In this document: one piece after another, positions 1 through 12,804 of the stretch
How positions within the stretch are numbered: the stretch's first letter is position 1
How the letters are laid out: the number at the start of each line of letters is the position of its first letter
NCBI GenBank assembly: GCA_038025085.1
Contig: CM076147.1
Coordinates: forward strand, 26,947,001 to 27,011,000
From: Tetragonia tetragonoides
Taxonomy: Eukaryota > Streptophyta > Magnoliopsida > Caryophyllales > Aizoaceae
Direction of reading: 5' to 3'
Length of the DNA stretch: 64,000 bases
Made by a program: the position numbers and the translations under genes
Notes under the pieces: generated by a model
Told to the model about the DNA's origin: nothing
What the model saw: only the letters and a program-made list of their open reading frames with translations
Database searches by the model: none

Positions 1-163
1 AATGGATATAAGCTCAATAATTTCCATCATAAAACCAATGGATATTAGGTTAGTAGACCACTATACTTCGGTACCGGTCTAATTTTCTCTATTCTTCCAA
101 CATCTAATTTTCTCTATTCTGCGAAATGATGTACACTCAAATGTGTTGTCTAGCAGTTTTAGA
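1..163. other. AT-rich non-coding edge, no gene seen
   Basis: No open frame of note and no repeat that I can delimit. The last eight bases (156-163, GTTTTAGA) are the left target duplication of the hAT-like element that follows. Confidence 0.5.
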
Positions 164-692
164 TAGGGATGGTAAAATGGTCGTGTTGTGTCATGTTCGT
201 GCTCGTGTCGAGAATAAACGTGTCAGAAATCTCTCAACTCTAACCTAACCCGTTTAATAATCGTGTCGAAATATTCAACACTAACCCAACCCGTTTAATA
301 ATCGTGTCACCGTCGTGTCGACCTGTTTAACCTATTTGACTAATTTAACTAATTTTTTCTTTCAAAAATTACAAAAAATCACTTGAATAAATAAATAATT
401 ATTGCTAGAAGAATTTTCAAAACGGATCCATATGAACTTTTATGGTAAATACATATAAAGTAACGTAAATTGTATATTTTCACTTCAATTTTTAAGTAAT
501 ATTGGTTTAATCGTGTTAAAGCGTGTCAGTTTCGTGTTTGAAATCTCAACCTGAACCTAACCCATTTAGTTAAGCGTGACAGCCGTGTTCGACCCATTTA
601 ATTAAACGTGTCGGAAACCTTGACACTAACCCACTATTTTCGTGTCCGGTTCGTGTCATGTTGTCGTGTCGTGTCAGCTTTTGCCAGCCCCA
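164..692. mobile_element. hAT-like non-autonomous transposon (MITE), 529 bp
   Basis: The ends form an imperfect terminal inverted repeat: TAGGGATGGTAAAA at the left, and TTTTGCCAGCCCCA at the right, whose complement reads TGGGGCTGGCAAAA. The element is flanked by an exact 8-bp direct repeat, GTTTTAGA, at 156-163 and 693-700, the duplication length of hAT transposons. The interior is rich in CGTGTCG motifs and has no transposase frame. It was therefore probably mobilised in trans by an autonomous hAT element. Confidence 0.75.
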
Positions 693-700
693 GTTTTAGA

Positions 701-1155
701 AGAAATTTGCGAGCTACAGTCTCGCGCATGAGAGTGATGCAAATGATTTTTTGCGAAGTAATTTTCTGTGCTTAATTCTTCTGAATGCACAGTTGTTGAG
801 TTCGTGGTTTTTAATGATTTACGTACATATAATTGGATTTATCCGATGTATACTAAAGAATTCGAAAGGGGAAAGAAACCTTAAAAACCTGTTTATAACA
901 ATATTCAACATGCTTTCTCCAACTCCAACTCCACTCCAACTCCAACTCCTTACTTCCAAACAATCTAGATTGATGAATAACTTGTCATATGTGCACAATC
1001 TTGTCCAGTCATAAAACACAAATGTATGTGACCATTTCTCATCTGATATGTACACTCTTCAGCCAAATTTTAGATGCGAAAATCCACTTACATGGCTGAA
1101 AGCCTATAAATAAAAAATATATTATCAAGCATCAAAAAAAATAACCACAGCATTT
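701..1155 (-). other. 3' flank / probable 3' UTR of the CRTISO-like gene
   Basis: This stretch follows the TAA stop (1156-1158 on the minus strand). It is AT-rich, contains a CT-rich repeat of TCCAACTCCAACT type at 916-946, and has no conserved frame. No defined polyadenylation signal can be called with confidence. Confidence 0.4.
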
Positions 1156-4100
1156 TTATATGCCAACAGCGTCGAGAAGCTGAGAGTGTTGAGATACAGA
1201 AACAAGAGAGTTGGCCACAATGGCACCACTTGCAGCAACAGCAGGAACTCCAATGCCAGGAAAAGTGGAATCTCCACAGCAGTACAGTTGTGGAATAGGT
1301 GTTGGATGTCCAGGAAAAGTATTTTTACCAGCTTCAATAGCTGGCCCATATGTTCCTCTGTTTCTTCGGAGAAATCTTTGATGTGTTAATGGTGTTCCGA
1401 CCAATTTCACTTCACATTTTTCTCTGTCAAACCCTGGACCAAGTGCTCGTTCTACCGCCTTCCACAGTACCTGTGTTTCATCCATGGATTCTTGTTTCAT
1501 TGTTTTCTCATCAAACAAAAGCAACTACTGGAAAATTCCTGAGAGATGTGACTTAACTGGAACCAATCTTGCTAAATTAGAGTTGGCTATATCTTGAAGA
1601 TAAACATATTGGTGAATTAGCATTCTAAACCACAACTATACTGATTATGTACCAAAACTACGCATGTATACCCAACGATGACACTCCTAACATGTATTTG
1701 AGCAACCATCAATAAGTTTCATCAGGTCCTTCGAGTCAAATCCCACACGATGTGATAACAACTTGTGGCAAGCCTATCAGTGTTTGGCTATAATAATGAC
1801 AAAAAGTGTGATTCTGAGAGTACTTTGACTATGTAACAAGAACAGGAAATACCTCAGCTCTTTCAACCTTCAGCTTTTTGTACTCGTCACTTCTACGATC
1901 AAGCCCTTCCCATAAATCATATGGTTCTGTCCCTGGTGTATAAGCATGCAATACATGCTTTCCAGGGGGTGCTAAATCTGGACTTAGGACACTGGGAACC
2001 GATATCAACACCACATTCTGATCTGCATCAACTCCCCTGGTCCAATCATTTACAACTATATGATGAATACCCAGATCTTCACGCATTCCCTGTCAGTTGA
2101 AACGTCACTAATGTAGGTGAAGATACAAGAAAATTGAATCTAAATCAGCAAATTTGAGTGAAGTAATTTGAAGGAAGAGCTAGGTGCAGCTGTGTAGAAC
2201 TATGCCAATCCGCACACAAGAACAATGCCAATAGGAACAACATGGCCTGAACTATGGCACAAAACAATGAAGCATATAAGCCAGATAAAATAGGCAAAGA
2301 TATGTACACCATGAAAATACCTTTTCAATCAAAGACATGTAGTGCCAACACTGAATGAACCCAGGTGTCTGAGAAAAGGTACACAAACTTACCTGAGATA
2401 AATTCTCCCTCTATGAATTGTACATGTAGAAAAAGTAATACTTACAATAAAAGTTAGCCATATAGGTATGTATCTCACAGGAATAGGTATTCATTGAACA
2501 AAACATCAAGGTAGATTATCATTAGCAAAATACGACTCTCCGTGAGGTGAGATATAGATTATTTTCATTTATTCTGTAAAGATATTCTGTAGCTCAGTAG
2601 TGAGATATGGAGGTGAGATATCCACTAGAATTAGCATGCTATGTCTTCATGAAAATATCAATGTACCACCACCACTACCCTACCCAGTGAGGATCTCATA
2701 CCATCAAAACAAAATGGAAATTGGGGGGGGGGGGGGGTGAGGCCCAATAAAAACATTGTAGGTGAAGCCTTTTCTAAGGTCACTTTCAAACATGAAAAAG
2801 GTTTCCCTCCATCATGAGCATTGACAAGAAATAACCAAGAAAATCTTTCTCTTGAAGTAGGATCTTTGAGTTCTTGAGATGGTAAAAATTTGAATAAAGC
2901 CAATCACAATAACCCGAAATCAGGCAATGGCGTACCTCTGCATCAAAGCCCAAATGGAGATGCATGAAAGAGTCACATTGTGGAGTTGATCCAACTCGCT
3001 CTTGGTAAGATTTTGGTATGGCTTCACGAGGTAACAAATTCAAGGTGTCCCACATTGAAGCATTACTGACAACTGCCTTCTTTGCTCTTACAAACTGCGA
3101 TAAAGAACAGAGGTAAGTTTCTACTTAGCAGACGCATGTAAACCTTTGAGTCTTTCCCACTTACTTGACCACCTTTCAGTCTAACTCCAACTGCTCGACC
3201 ATTTTCAATAACAATTTCCTCAACATGGGATCGAAGGGAGATCCTTCCACCAAAATTCTCAATTCCACGAACCAAGGCATCCACAATTGCCCCACTTCCA
3301 TGCAAAGGGTACTCAAGAGAACATCCAGGCTTGTACCACTCAGCAAACATATAAATCTACAAAGTTCAAACAGACAGTAGTTTTTAGGCCCATTCATTTG
3401 AATGCAATGACATAGTATAGAAAGATGGGAAGGTTTGCACAGAACCTAAAAGGAGCCATTGTTACCTTCAACTCCATCATACACATGTATATATCCATAC
3501 AAAATACATATGAATCAATATGCTTAACACCCTCCCAGGCTTGATCAATGGATTACTTCATAGGTAATAAGTACACTATTACTTACCTAACCCTGATGCA
3601 CTCTGTCATTAATGAGATAAAAAATATATATATATAGGAAAAACAATGCTTTCATAATATAAGATTTTCTTTACCTAGAAGTTTCTTCTCCATACATATA
3701 AGTATATCTACTAAGTCTTGTTGTGTACAGTTTCATTGCAATTGAATACAAAAATGCATTTAAAATAACCCTGTTGATGTCACGGCAATAGCTGTTATGA
3801 GAGAACAAGCTGAGAAAGTTAGTATGACTACAGAAAATATGAGCATAACTAATCAAAATAGTTACCATCTCTGCTGAGAGTATACCATTAGATTTGACAC
3901 CAGCCAAGAGGAAAGCTAGAAGATCCACCCAGTTCCGTACAAAAGGATCCTTCAGCCCCAATGAATCAACTATATCAGAAAAGGGTCGGAGAAGCTTCGT
4001 AGCACCTAAAGCTCCTTTAGGCCCCATAAGGGCAACAGATTTCAATAAAGAAGGAGCATATCTAGCCAAAGCGGTTGACATAACACCCAGATCACCTCTA

Positions 4101-7100
4101 ATTGACAAAGGAGGGAGAGCCATTGCTGTAGCAGACAGAGGTAATATGGCATCCTGCATTAAGAGCATCGTAGTAAGAAGAAAAGATGATGTTGGATAAT
4201 ATTTTAGGGACATGGGTTAATGGCATAAACAACCCCGAGGCACGCCTAGGGCGCTTTCCTAAAGACTTGATTTGTCCCTATGTGCAACGGGAGAACCAAA
4301 ACAGTCTTTGAGATACAACGGAGTTCCGTTCCTAACAGCGTCTTGCACTAACGATATTAGAACACTAAGAGACCAAGGAGAAGGCAAGGTTGAGAGATTA
4401 GTGTGCTAGATGGTACCAGGATGATACTCCCTTACAACCATAAGATTACCTTATGTTTTCCATATCTTAACCATATCCAAGAGGCTTGTGGCTTCCTCTA
4501 TTTATAGAAGAATACATGCCTCTTGTGAACCATTGTGACCTTTCATTTATGTGTCACACATGAACCATCATGCCTATTAGCATGTGTCTTTTCACCAATA
4601 GGCACAATTAAACCATTGTGTCACTTGGTATAAGACTCTTTCATAAATAGACATGTATGAACCAACATATCTTTTCACACACTACACATACATGTTGGAA
4701 ATAATTCCAACAATCCCCCATCATTTCCAACAATGTATGTAAATACAAACTTGGAAATCTCACACATAATAAAGGTCTCTTGCGGGTTGAACCTTTACTT
4801 AGTGTACTTAGTCTACAATTAGTCAGGATAGCAACGATAGGCTATGCTTTGAATCGGCGATCCTCTTTGACTAACTCAGTCTAAGCCACGTACGAGACTT
4901 CATACTTCCCTTCTTAATCTACTTAGCAAACCGACACATGTCTAGCCTTGTGTCCGTATCTATCCATGAATGCGTAAGAACCCAAGCCCCTTAGGTCCCT
5001 TAGGAGCGGCACCACTCCGACATTCACGTAGGTGGATCTTATCAGTACCCCAAGTAGTACCAGAACAGATTATTCCTATTGCATAGGATACACCTGCTCA
5101 TGAGATCCATTAAGAGATATTGCTCAACCTTTTCATATGCATGGTAATTAATCAAGCACTCCTTTGGGATGTAAAATTGTTAATTTAGTGCTTGCAAATC
5201 CCTTATGATGTACTTGAACTCTTTGAACTTAAGACTCGTAGGTTCTCTCGAGCGTTAAGTAGAGGTTGCATCAAAGTGACTTAGTAGGGCTTACACATCC
5301 CTCATGGCATCATGCCATATATGTATCATTGTGTACAATCAATTTTAGATTCATGAACCAATCTAAAATAAAACATGTTTCGGGTTATCATTACCCCCAC
5401 GATAACTGTGTAATATTATTATGGCAAAATATGGATACAAATGTATATCAATAATACCCATTGATAGACATATTCCACATAAGAATTGTTATATTTACTA
5501 AACCCCCACCATGGCCATGGATTTCTCTAGTAATTAGACATAACAATCCACATCATATAATTCACTAAATAAGTGAATACATTCACTATCAAGTGAAATA
5601 CATCAATATGATATTGATACTACTAGTCCAACCGCACATGGACTTACAAAGTTAACTAAAATTACTTCTAGTGACATCTAGAAAATTTCAAGACCATGTC
5701 ACAACACACATGTCGAACTTTTGTGACCTAACCATCATATATCTCTTTACACAAACCATACATAAAATCATGTATCATGTGTTTCAAGAGACTCACATAT
5801 GAACTTTAGACAAACCAGCCTAACTCACAAAATCGCATTGCTGCTATACATGTCAATTCCATATGAAATACTATAATCACTATAGACATCCACCATGATG
5901 CACACCTTAATCTATACCGTGGTATGGCATACATTTCTACCACTAGATACTGGTATTACCCCCACCATAAACATGGATATAGTGATAAGACATAATATTT
6001 CACATTATGACATTTACTTGTGTAGAATAATTCATAATAATAAAATTGTTTGACATCAAGGTCCAAACAAACATGAACTAATAACTATCCTTTAATTAAC
6101 TTTCAAGTATGACAATACTCTAAGTTCAATTCTATGAACTTTATGCAAACTTCTACACCGAAATCAAGGATATAAATCTTTTATAACAATATCCCTTATA
6201 GGTATCACAAAATTATTTTGGCCACATAACTCCGTAGTTATCCCAATAATACATGTTAAATAAATAACACACACATATGTTCCAATAAGTAATCAATAAC
6301 CATACTTATCATGAAACATAACAAATTTCATATTTCACTACAGTGAAATTCCAAGTTCAATCACAGAACTCAAACAAATATCCAATTAAAGTATTTAAAT
6401 ACAATTTTTGGCCATCTTCACTCAATAAAAATATTAAACAATATACATTGAGTGCAACTAAACACCAAAAATAAATAACATGCCCAACATGCATAATAGT
6501 TCTACATATGCATAACAAAACAATAGTTAAATGGATTAGACTTAGATATTATGATAAACACCAAAAACATATACGAACATGTATATAAACTTTGCATAAA
6601 CAAAATCAGTATCCAAGCCTCAATAATAAACTTGTCACACCAATACAAAATAGGCTCAAAGACGGCAACAAGTACACTAATATAATTTACTACTCCTTCT
6701 GGTAAGTGTTAACATGGCATTTTCCCATGATCAGATGTAATGATCATCAACCCAAAGAACTATCTATTAATATTACATAGAACTTAACATTTCTTTGGCC
6801 ACACAAATACAGCAACTCGTTTCAGAAAGTAACCGCAAAGATACATCCCTTGGAAACTACTATAAACAATAGAGTATCCCACAAGCCATTAAATACAATA
6901 TGTGTACTAATGTTGTAAATTGACGAACAAACATAACCATTTCTAACTGCCGTTTCAAGGCATAACCATAACAGGATTAGCACTTCGGCACTTATGGTCA
7001 TATCATCCCACTGAGCATTTAAATTTAGTGGGCACATTAACCAAAATAATCATTCATACTCACATGATCATTCAAGTGCCACATCAGTGAGAAAAATAGG

Positions 7101-10100
7101 CAAGTAAATGTATCATGTCAAATTGTTCAAGCAAACAACGGTTTAAAATACCAATCACTGAATATATAATTGAACATACCAAAAGAGAGATAAAAAGAAA
7201 TATGAACTTATCTCAAATTCCTTGATTAATCATTTGGCTTCTAATTGTATTCCACGTATCAACCTTATACAAACGTCTCACCAAATACCGCCATAACCAC
7301 CATACGAAATTTAAAACGTACAAAATCAAGTCTTTAGATTGTTGGATAATATTTTAGGGACATAGGTTAATGGCATAAACAACTCCAAACCATTGTGTCT
7401 CTTGGTATAAGACTCCTTCATAAATAGACATGTATGAACCAACATGTCTTTCACACACTACACATACATGTTGGAAATAATTCCAACAGATGATGCATAT
7501 TTGGTTTTTTTTTTTTTTTTTTTTTTTTTTTTGGATTTCCCCTTTGTGTTTCCATCTGTAAGTAAATTATTTAGTCAGCTGCAAAGCAGATAACTTCCAG
7601 ATCAGCGGAAAATGGCCATTTAGAAGAGTGCAAACCCTTTTAGAGACAATCTAATGCTACAATTCAGGAAACAGAAGATAAAGAATCACAATTGCTCCAA
7701 GACAATGGTGACAATGATCAAATATCACTGAACAGGGAAGAGAATAAAAACTCACAAGAAGCCTTTTCCACTCCTCAACAGCATTCGGACCTGCATACTT
7801 CTCCAAATCCTGATGGCATGTAGTATATCGTGTTAAAATATAGATATTTTAGTACCTGAAATTAATTAGGGCAAGGATAAAATTGCCTTAAGGTGAAAGA
7901 ATAACACTGACCAAAATAAATGTTCCATTTTCCATTTTGAAATGAGCCAAAAAATTGATGTCAACTACCAAATGATTACAATAATTCACTTTTCCTCTAG
8001 TAGTAACAACAAGCAAGATGTGGCATTATTTTTCAGGCAAAAACCAATTTTCTTTTTCCATCGAAAAATAACACATTGGACAGTAGCTCTATCCCCTCCA
8101 GTAACCCTCACCCTGCTTATGTTTTCAAGGAGTTGTTTGCCACTGAAAGAGCAAGCAGATCGTTACCAAACAGCAGAAAGAAAATAAAGTGAAGAACGTT
8201 TTCTTTCTTTACAAATTGTTATAAGCACATGAAATGCCACTGCCATTTTTTACTACCAAGTGTAGCTTGCCAGCAGCCATAACTTCAAAAGTAAAGAAAC
8301 ATAAATTGCAAAGATGGATCACCTTAAAAAACTCCGTGGGTCCTATTTGAGACAAAAACTCCCCTTCAGGTACGTAAACCATCCACGAATCATACTTAGT
8401 ACAGGGAATGGTTTCACCTAGGGCGTCTAACACCTGCAGAAACAAAGACATAATTCAAACTTAAAAGGAGGAAATCACACTAAATGGACATTCAATTTGT
8501 CCTTTTTATTCCATGGTTCATCACCAATGTGATAAAGGATGTAAGATGATACTGAATCACTTTTTCCTGTTCCGATACAAGTAAATGCTGTCAATGTCAT
8601 CCTCTTTTTTTCTTGTTCTTTCTCCTTGTGTGTCTAAACTGAATGTAATAAAAGAATTTGTTTTTTTTCAATTTACATAATTCAATTGAAGATATCGAAC
8701 TAACTAACTACATAATATAACAGAAGAACCTAAAAGACACTTCAACAAAGCAAGAGTGGCCAGAAGAAAGGGCGGTAGGCAGAAGAAATTACTTGTGCAA
8801 GTGGATTTGCCTGGGGACCTCTTGATTGAAATCCAGAAAACAGAGAAGGTCCAGAATCAAATTTATAGCCTTTAATTTCAAACGAATGAGCAGCACCTCC
8901 AGGTTGGTCATGACTTTCTAACACTAGTACATCTTGCTCATATCTTGCCAAAAGTCCGGCACAACATAGTCCCGCAATGCCACTCCCAATTACTACAACA
9001 TCTGCCTCTGATTTGCCTGCATAATACAAGTTGGAAATTGCTATTCATCTTAGCTCCAGATGGAAAGAGCAAGAGATATTTCATGTGGTTCAGAAATTCG
9101 GGAAACTCGGCTCATAGTAACAATCACAACAACATTCTTATTCTTGAAGATGAGACTCACGTAACAACGATTCTATTATTACATTCTTTGCTGTGAAGGC
9201 TGTCAATGTCTTCTCAAACCTTGGTTAAATGGAACACCGTCTTTGCAATCATAAAAGTAAAACTTTGTACATCTCTTCATCCCCATCCTGCCCGTCAACA
9301 TCAGAGGCAGAAATGTATATTTCAAACAATCACGATAAGTTACGTCTAAGGGTACCGTGGAGCATTCAAAACGGCTTTCTTAATCAATGATGCAAACCCC
9401 GTCTAATTATTTAAGAAGTCGGATGTTCTTACTAACAAACATCAGTTTGTTACAGGCTGACACCACCTACACAGCAAAAAAACAGACCTAGGTGCACAGA
9501 TCAAGCTGTCAAGGAGGAAGTTGTGAACACTACAGATAAGGGATTTTATTACTGCACTCCTATTGAGAATTGAGATACATAAAAACATAGCATGCCAGAG
9601 CTATCAATAATTATTATCAATTTGGTCATGAATACTCCAAAACAGGCATCCACGCTTATATGAAGTTCTTTGATCTGAGGGAGGAGCTCAAATGCCGTAG
9701 TGTCCTCTAGCTGCCAGTACAGAGTTAGTCGAGTGTATTGGGACCTCTTGCCCACTTCACCAAGGGTTCCATGGAATATCATGGTTTGGTGTTCTTCTCC
9801 CTGCCTAAATGGAAGCTTATCCTTTGGTTGTGTGTACAGGGAAGGTTACCAATTTGAAGCAAACTTCAAAAACTAGGGGTGTACGGACCTACATATTTTT
9901 CGAATGTGAATTGTCTGCAAAAGTGTGGGAAAAATACTGAAATGGTAGGCATACAGTAGTACTATGCAGCCATGGCCTGTTTTCATCCCACAATTTTTTT
10001 AAGAGAGAGAAGAAAAACCTCCCCTCTAAAATTCTGTATGCTACTGTTGCACCTGGTATATACCATGTGTGGAGTTTGAGGAGCCACAGAATCTTCACTG

Positions 10101-11344
10101 ATCAGAGAAAAGACCCAGCACAAATAGCAAGAGTTATTGTCTTTGAGCTGCATGTGAGAGCATCAGAGGCTTAGGAGAAGGAGCTGCAAACTTTTTTAAC
10201 TTTCCAAAAAATTATTATGATTCCTATGTGATTCCGTAGCAGAAAACAATTAATTTTGCTATCTGCAAAAGAGCTATGATCCCTTGCTCAGAAGCTACTT
10301 CTATAAGCAAGCTCAAGATGAACTGTGGGACTAACATAGCACAGCAAAAGCTCTCATCCTAAACCAAAACCATGGTTTAAGCAATACACCTGAGACATGA
10401 ACATCCAAGGGCTCGCACAAGTGACAGTTCCACACATTCTGAAGGTTAATCTTTTCCTAACGAGAGTCGCTAGCTCCAATGGGAATCGCCAATTCGCCAC
10501 AACCACTTGACCAACAAGGCAATCTTCTAACTTCTAAGCACCATATTGCCAAGACTTAACACTTCATCCATACGATAGGCTTACAAACTCTATCTCACAT
10601 AACCAGGCGATCTCTCAAGTTTTCCCCAGTGTCTGAACTAAAGGAAATCCAAATGCCACAAGACAAATCACCATTGGCAATTTTACAACTTTGAATTATA
10701 ATGGACTACATTTACTGATTCGTACGGTTCCGAATTTGGATAGTCAATGCCTTTCAAGTAAAGGGTCTAATCAATTGCAATGGTAAGGGTTTGTATCTAT
10801 AAATGAACCCAACTTGGAAAATTACCCCTCCATAAGCGGGAGGCCAATGATAATGTAATGTGATACTGTAGAAACTATTAAATCTCAACTACCCAACACC
10901 CATATGCTTAATCCTCATAATTCTCTAATGTGATAAAGTCAATGAAACTTTTTGTCCAACGAATTCCCATATCATACAAAATTCAAACATTTAACCAACT
11001 TCCAATGTTATACATAAACAAATAATCAATCTTATAAAGCCCCATCAACATTTGATTGCTTGCTTTTCTGATTACACTTCTCTTCTAAGTACAATGAATA
11101 AAATCAACAGTTAAGAGAGAGAAAGAGAGAAAGAGGGAGAGAGAGAGAAACCTGGAAAGGAGGTGGATGACTGTGATTGTAAGGAAGAAGAGGAGCCATT
11201 AGTGGAGATGGGGTTTTGACCAATGAAGCTGCGCGCCAAAATTGAAGCTCTATTTGAATTGAAATCCAATTTGGGATTTAATTTAATAAAATTGGAAGGT
11301 AGATGGCACAGCTTTAGGAGACTTAGGGGAGGACTTAATGCCAT
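1156..11344 (-). CDS. CRTISO-like FAD-dependent oxidoreductase, 9 exons, 590 aa
   Basis: The exons, read on the minus strand, are 11344-11152, 9016-8793, 8433-8323, 7809-7756, 4153-3866, 3356-3165, 3094-2936, 2089-1853 and 1470-1156. Every junction is GT-AG and the joined frame is open for 590 codons. The first ~60 residues are Ser-rich and weakly charged, like a chloroplast transit peptide. Exon 2 carries the Rossmann FAD motif DVVVIGSGIAGLCCAG (about residues 70-85) and a downstream PGGAAHSFE. Exon 9 has the family C-terminal signature YGPAIEAGKN...LYCCGDSTFPGIGVPAVAASG. The overall pattern matches the plant carotenoid-isomerase-like oxidoreductases of the Arabidopsis At1g57770 type rather than CRTISO itself. 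The exact substrate is not shown by the sequence. Intron 1 is about 2.1 kb. Intron 4 is 3.6 kb because of an LTR insertion, with both splice sites intact. Length is normal for the family, so the gene is probably functional. Confidence 0.9.
2723..2737. repeat. Homopolymer G15 in an intron
   Basis: Fifteen G in a row inside intron 7 (2090-2935) of the CRTISO-like gene, unusual in this AT-rich window. Assembly length may be unreliable here. Confidence 0.8.
4190..4712 (-). repeat. Long LTR copy (523 bp)
   Basis: Begins TGTTGG and ends CCAACA on the plus strand. It shares both ends with the short copy at 7340-7488 but contains about 375 extra internal bases. If the element runs on the minus strand this is its 3' LTR. 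Confidence 0.75.
4713..7339. other. Internal region of the intronic LTR element, non-coding
   Basis: 2.6 kb of AT-rich sequence with many ACACATG-like words and no frame longer than about 70 codons on either strand. I see no gag, protease, integrase, reverse transcriptase or RNase H motif. Any coding capacity has been lost or never existed. Confidence 0.6.
7340..7488 (-). repeat. Short LTR copy (149 bp) with internal deletion
   Basis: Matches the first ~47 and last ~100 bases of the 4190-4712 LTR with few mismatches. The join falls at AACAACTCC/AAACCATTG. The middle ~375 bp is missing, so the two LTRs are very unequal. Confidence 0.75.
7505..7532. repeat. Poly(T) tract, 28 nt
   Basis: A run of T close to the right end of the LTR element and inside intron 4. 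On the gene's sense strand it is a poly(A) run. Confidence 0.85.
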
Positions 11345-11409
11345 TAAAGCTGGCTAAGAGTGCCTGAGCTATTACAGTCTACAAGAAGATCCTTGGACCT
11401 TGGGTTGGA

Positions 11410-11446
11410 GTAGAGAGTAGAGAGTAGAGAGTAGAGAGTAGAGAGA
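11410..11446. repeat. GTAGAGA heptamer repeat upstream of the CRTISO-like gene
   Basis: About five tandem copies of GTAGAGA lie roughly 65-100 bp upstream of the ATG at 11344. They sit in the likely 5' UTR or core promoter of the minus-strand gene. Copy number could vary between accessions. Confidence 0.75.
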
Positions 11447-11589
11447 AGGCATTTTACTTTTTAGTGACACCCAAATCTCCAAATCTCCAATACTCCAATA
11501 GTGAGGGATTTTGACCGCTTGTTATTTGCATAGCACCAAGCTGACCACGTTGCCTATATCTGCCGCTTGTGCTGCGTATATTTTCCAAT

Positions 11590-11996
11590 GATTCTCACTG
11601 ATTCTGATTCTTACTGATTTGGTAAGGGTTTGTCAGTGATTTTTATTAATTGGGTAAAATTTTACCACTAATTTCGACTGATTTGGTAAGGTCTTACCAT
11701 AGATTTTCATTGATTCGGTAAGGTCTTTTCCCTGATTCTCAATCATTCAATACAGTCCTGCTACTGGTTTTGTGAGTAGGAATGTAGTTCTCGTCACTGA
11801 TTTTCACTAATTGGGTAAGGCCCTGCTACTGATTTTGTGAGTAGGAATGTGGTTCTCGTCACTGATGTTCACTGATTGGGTAAGGTCATGCTAGTGATTT
11901 CCGCTGATTCTCAGTAATTCAGTAAGATCCTACTACTGATTCCTATTGATTGGGTGAGGTCTTGTCACTGATTTTCACTTATTGGGTAAGGTTCAA
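11590..11996. repeat. Degenerate minisatellite, unit roughly 45-50 bp
   Basis: Repeated variants of CTGATTTTCACTGATTGGGT followed by AAGGTCTTGCTACTGATT occur about nine times. Two neighbouring units (near 11753 and 11822) share GTGAGTAGGAATGTRGTTCTCGTCACTGAT almost exactly, so part of the array expanded recently. There is no coding frame. It lies about 250 bp upstream of the CRTISO-like gene. Confidence 0.7.
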
Positions 11997-12804
11997 TAAA
12001 TGAAAAAAAAACACACCCTAAGTAGACCTGGGAAAACCTAACTGACACTCACTGAATCACTTCCCAAGTGTTTGGTTGGGGTGAAAATTGTTTTTCAGGT
12101 AAACTGTTTTTTTCGGAAAACGGTTTCCTGTTATGGGTGAAAAAAAAATTCTCTGAAAATTATTTTTCTTAATTAGATAACTCAGACAACCAAAAATGGG
12201 AAAATAATTTTTCAAAAAAATAGTTATATAGGTGAAAATGTTTTCCCTTGAAAAAAAAGGAAAAATAGTTTTCCGTTTGTAAGAGGCTTTATCTCTGGAG
12301 TATCGATAGTGGACTTGATCCTCGAGGGCTATTGGGATTTCGATTCATAAAATCAGACCTGCACGGGACTCGATCGAGCCTCGCTCCGCCTATTCGTTGA
12401 AGTTTAAATTTTTATTCTGATATGTTTTTGAGGTGATTTTTTTTAATCTTTCTAAAATTTTCATTTTTTATTTATAAAGTTTCAATTTTTTAAATTTGTT
12501 TCTTATTTTTGTTTCTTTTTGTAATTTGATTATTTTTAAATTTTTAAGTTTTTAATTAATTAATTTATTCTTATTTTATTTTACAATCAATTAATTTAGT
12601 TTTTGATTTTTAAACAAGAATATTTTTTCTGAAAACAGTAGGAAGGAAAAATTATTTTTCATAAAAATGGCTTTACGTTGTAAGAAAACTACATACAATT
12701 GGCGGGAAGATGATTTTCCTCCATCAGATGGAGTTTAAATTGTGTATCGTACAGATTTTAAATTATTATGTTACTGATATCTCATGTCTATTGTACTACT
12801 ATTT
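11997..12804. other. AT-rich intergenic sequence with purine/pyrimidine runs
   Basis: Contains several words of the type GGAAAATAATTTTT and GGTGAAAAT in both orientations between 12070 and 12290, suggesting a decayed foldback MITE. No boundaries or target duplication can be set. No gene is visible. Confidence 0.35.

Larger units (their letters stand above)
4190..7488 (-). mobile_element. Non-autonomous LTR retrotransposon in intron 4
   Basis: Two direct repeats start TGTTGGATAATATTTT and end AATAATTCCAACA (4190-4712 and 7340-7488). An exact 5-bp duplication GATGA flanks the whole (4185-4189 and 7489-7493). The 2.6-kb interior (4713-7339) has no gag or pol frame on either strand. On the minus strand the bases before the LTR at 4712 read GGAAATGATGGGGGAT, a good polypurine tract, so the element is probably oriented minus, the same as the host gene. 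No tRNA-Met primer-binding site is recognisable next to the 7340 LTR. The structure fits a LARD/TRIM-like element or a deleted copia copy. Confidence 0.8.

Noticed and set aside
3894..4199. 101-codon plus-strand frame
   Set aside because: Antisense to exon 5 of the CRTISO-like gene, which is supported by splice sites and family motifs.
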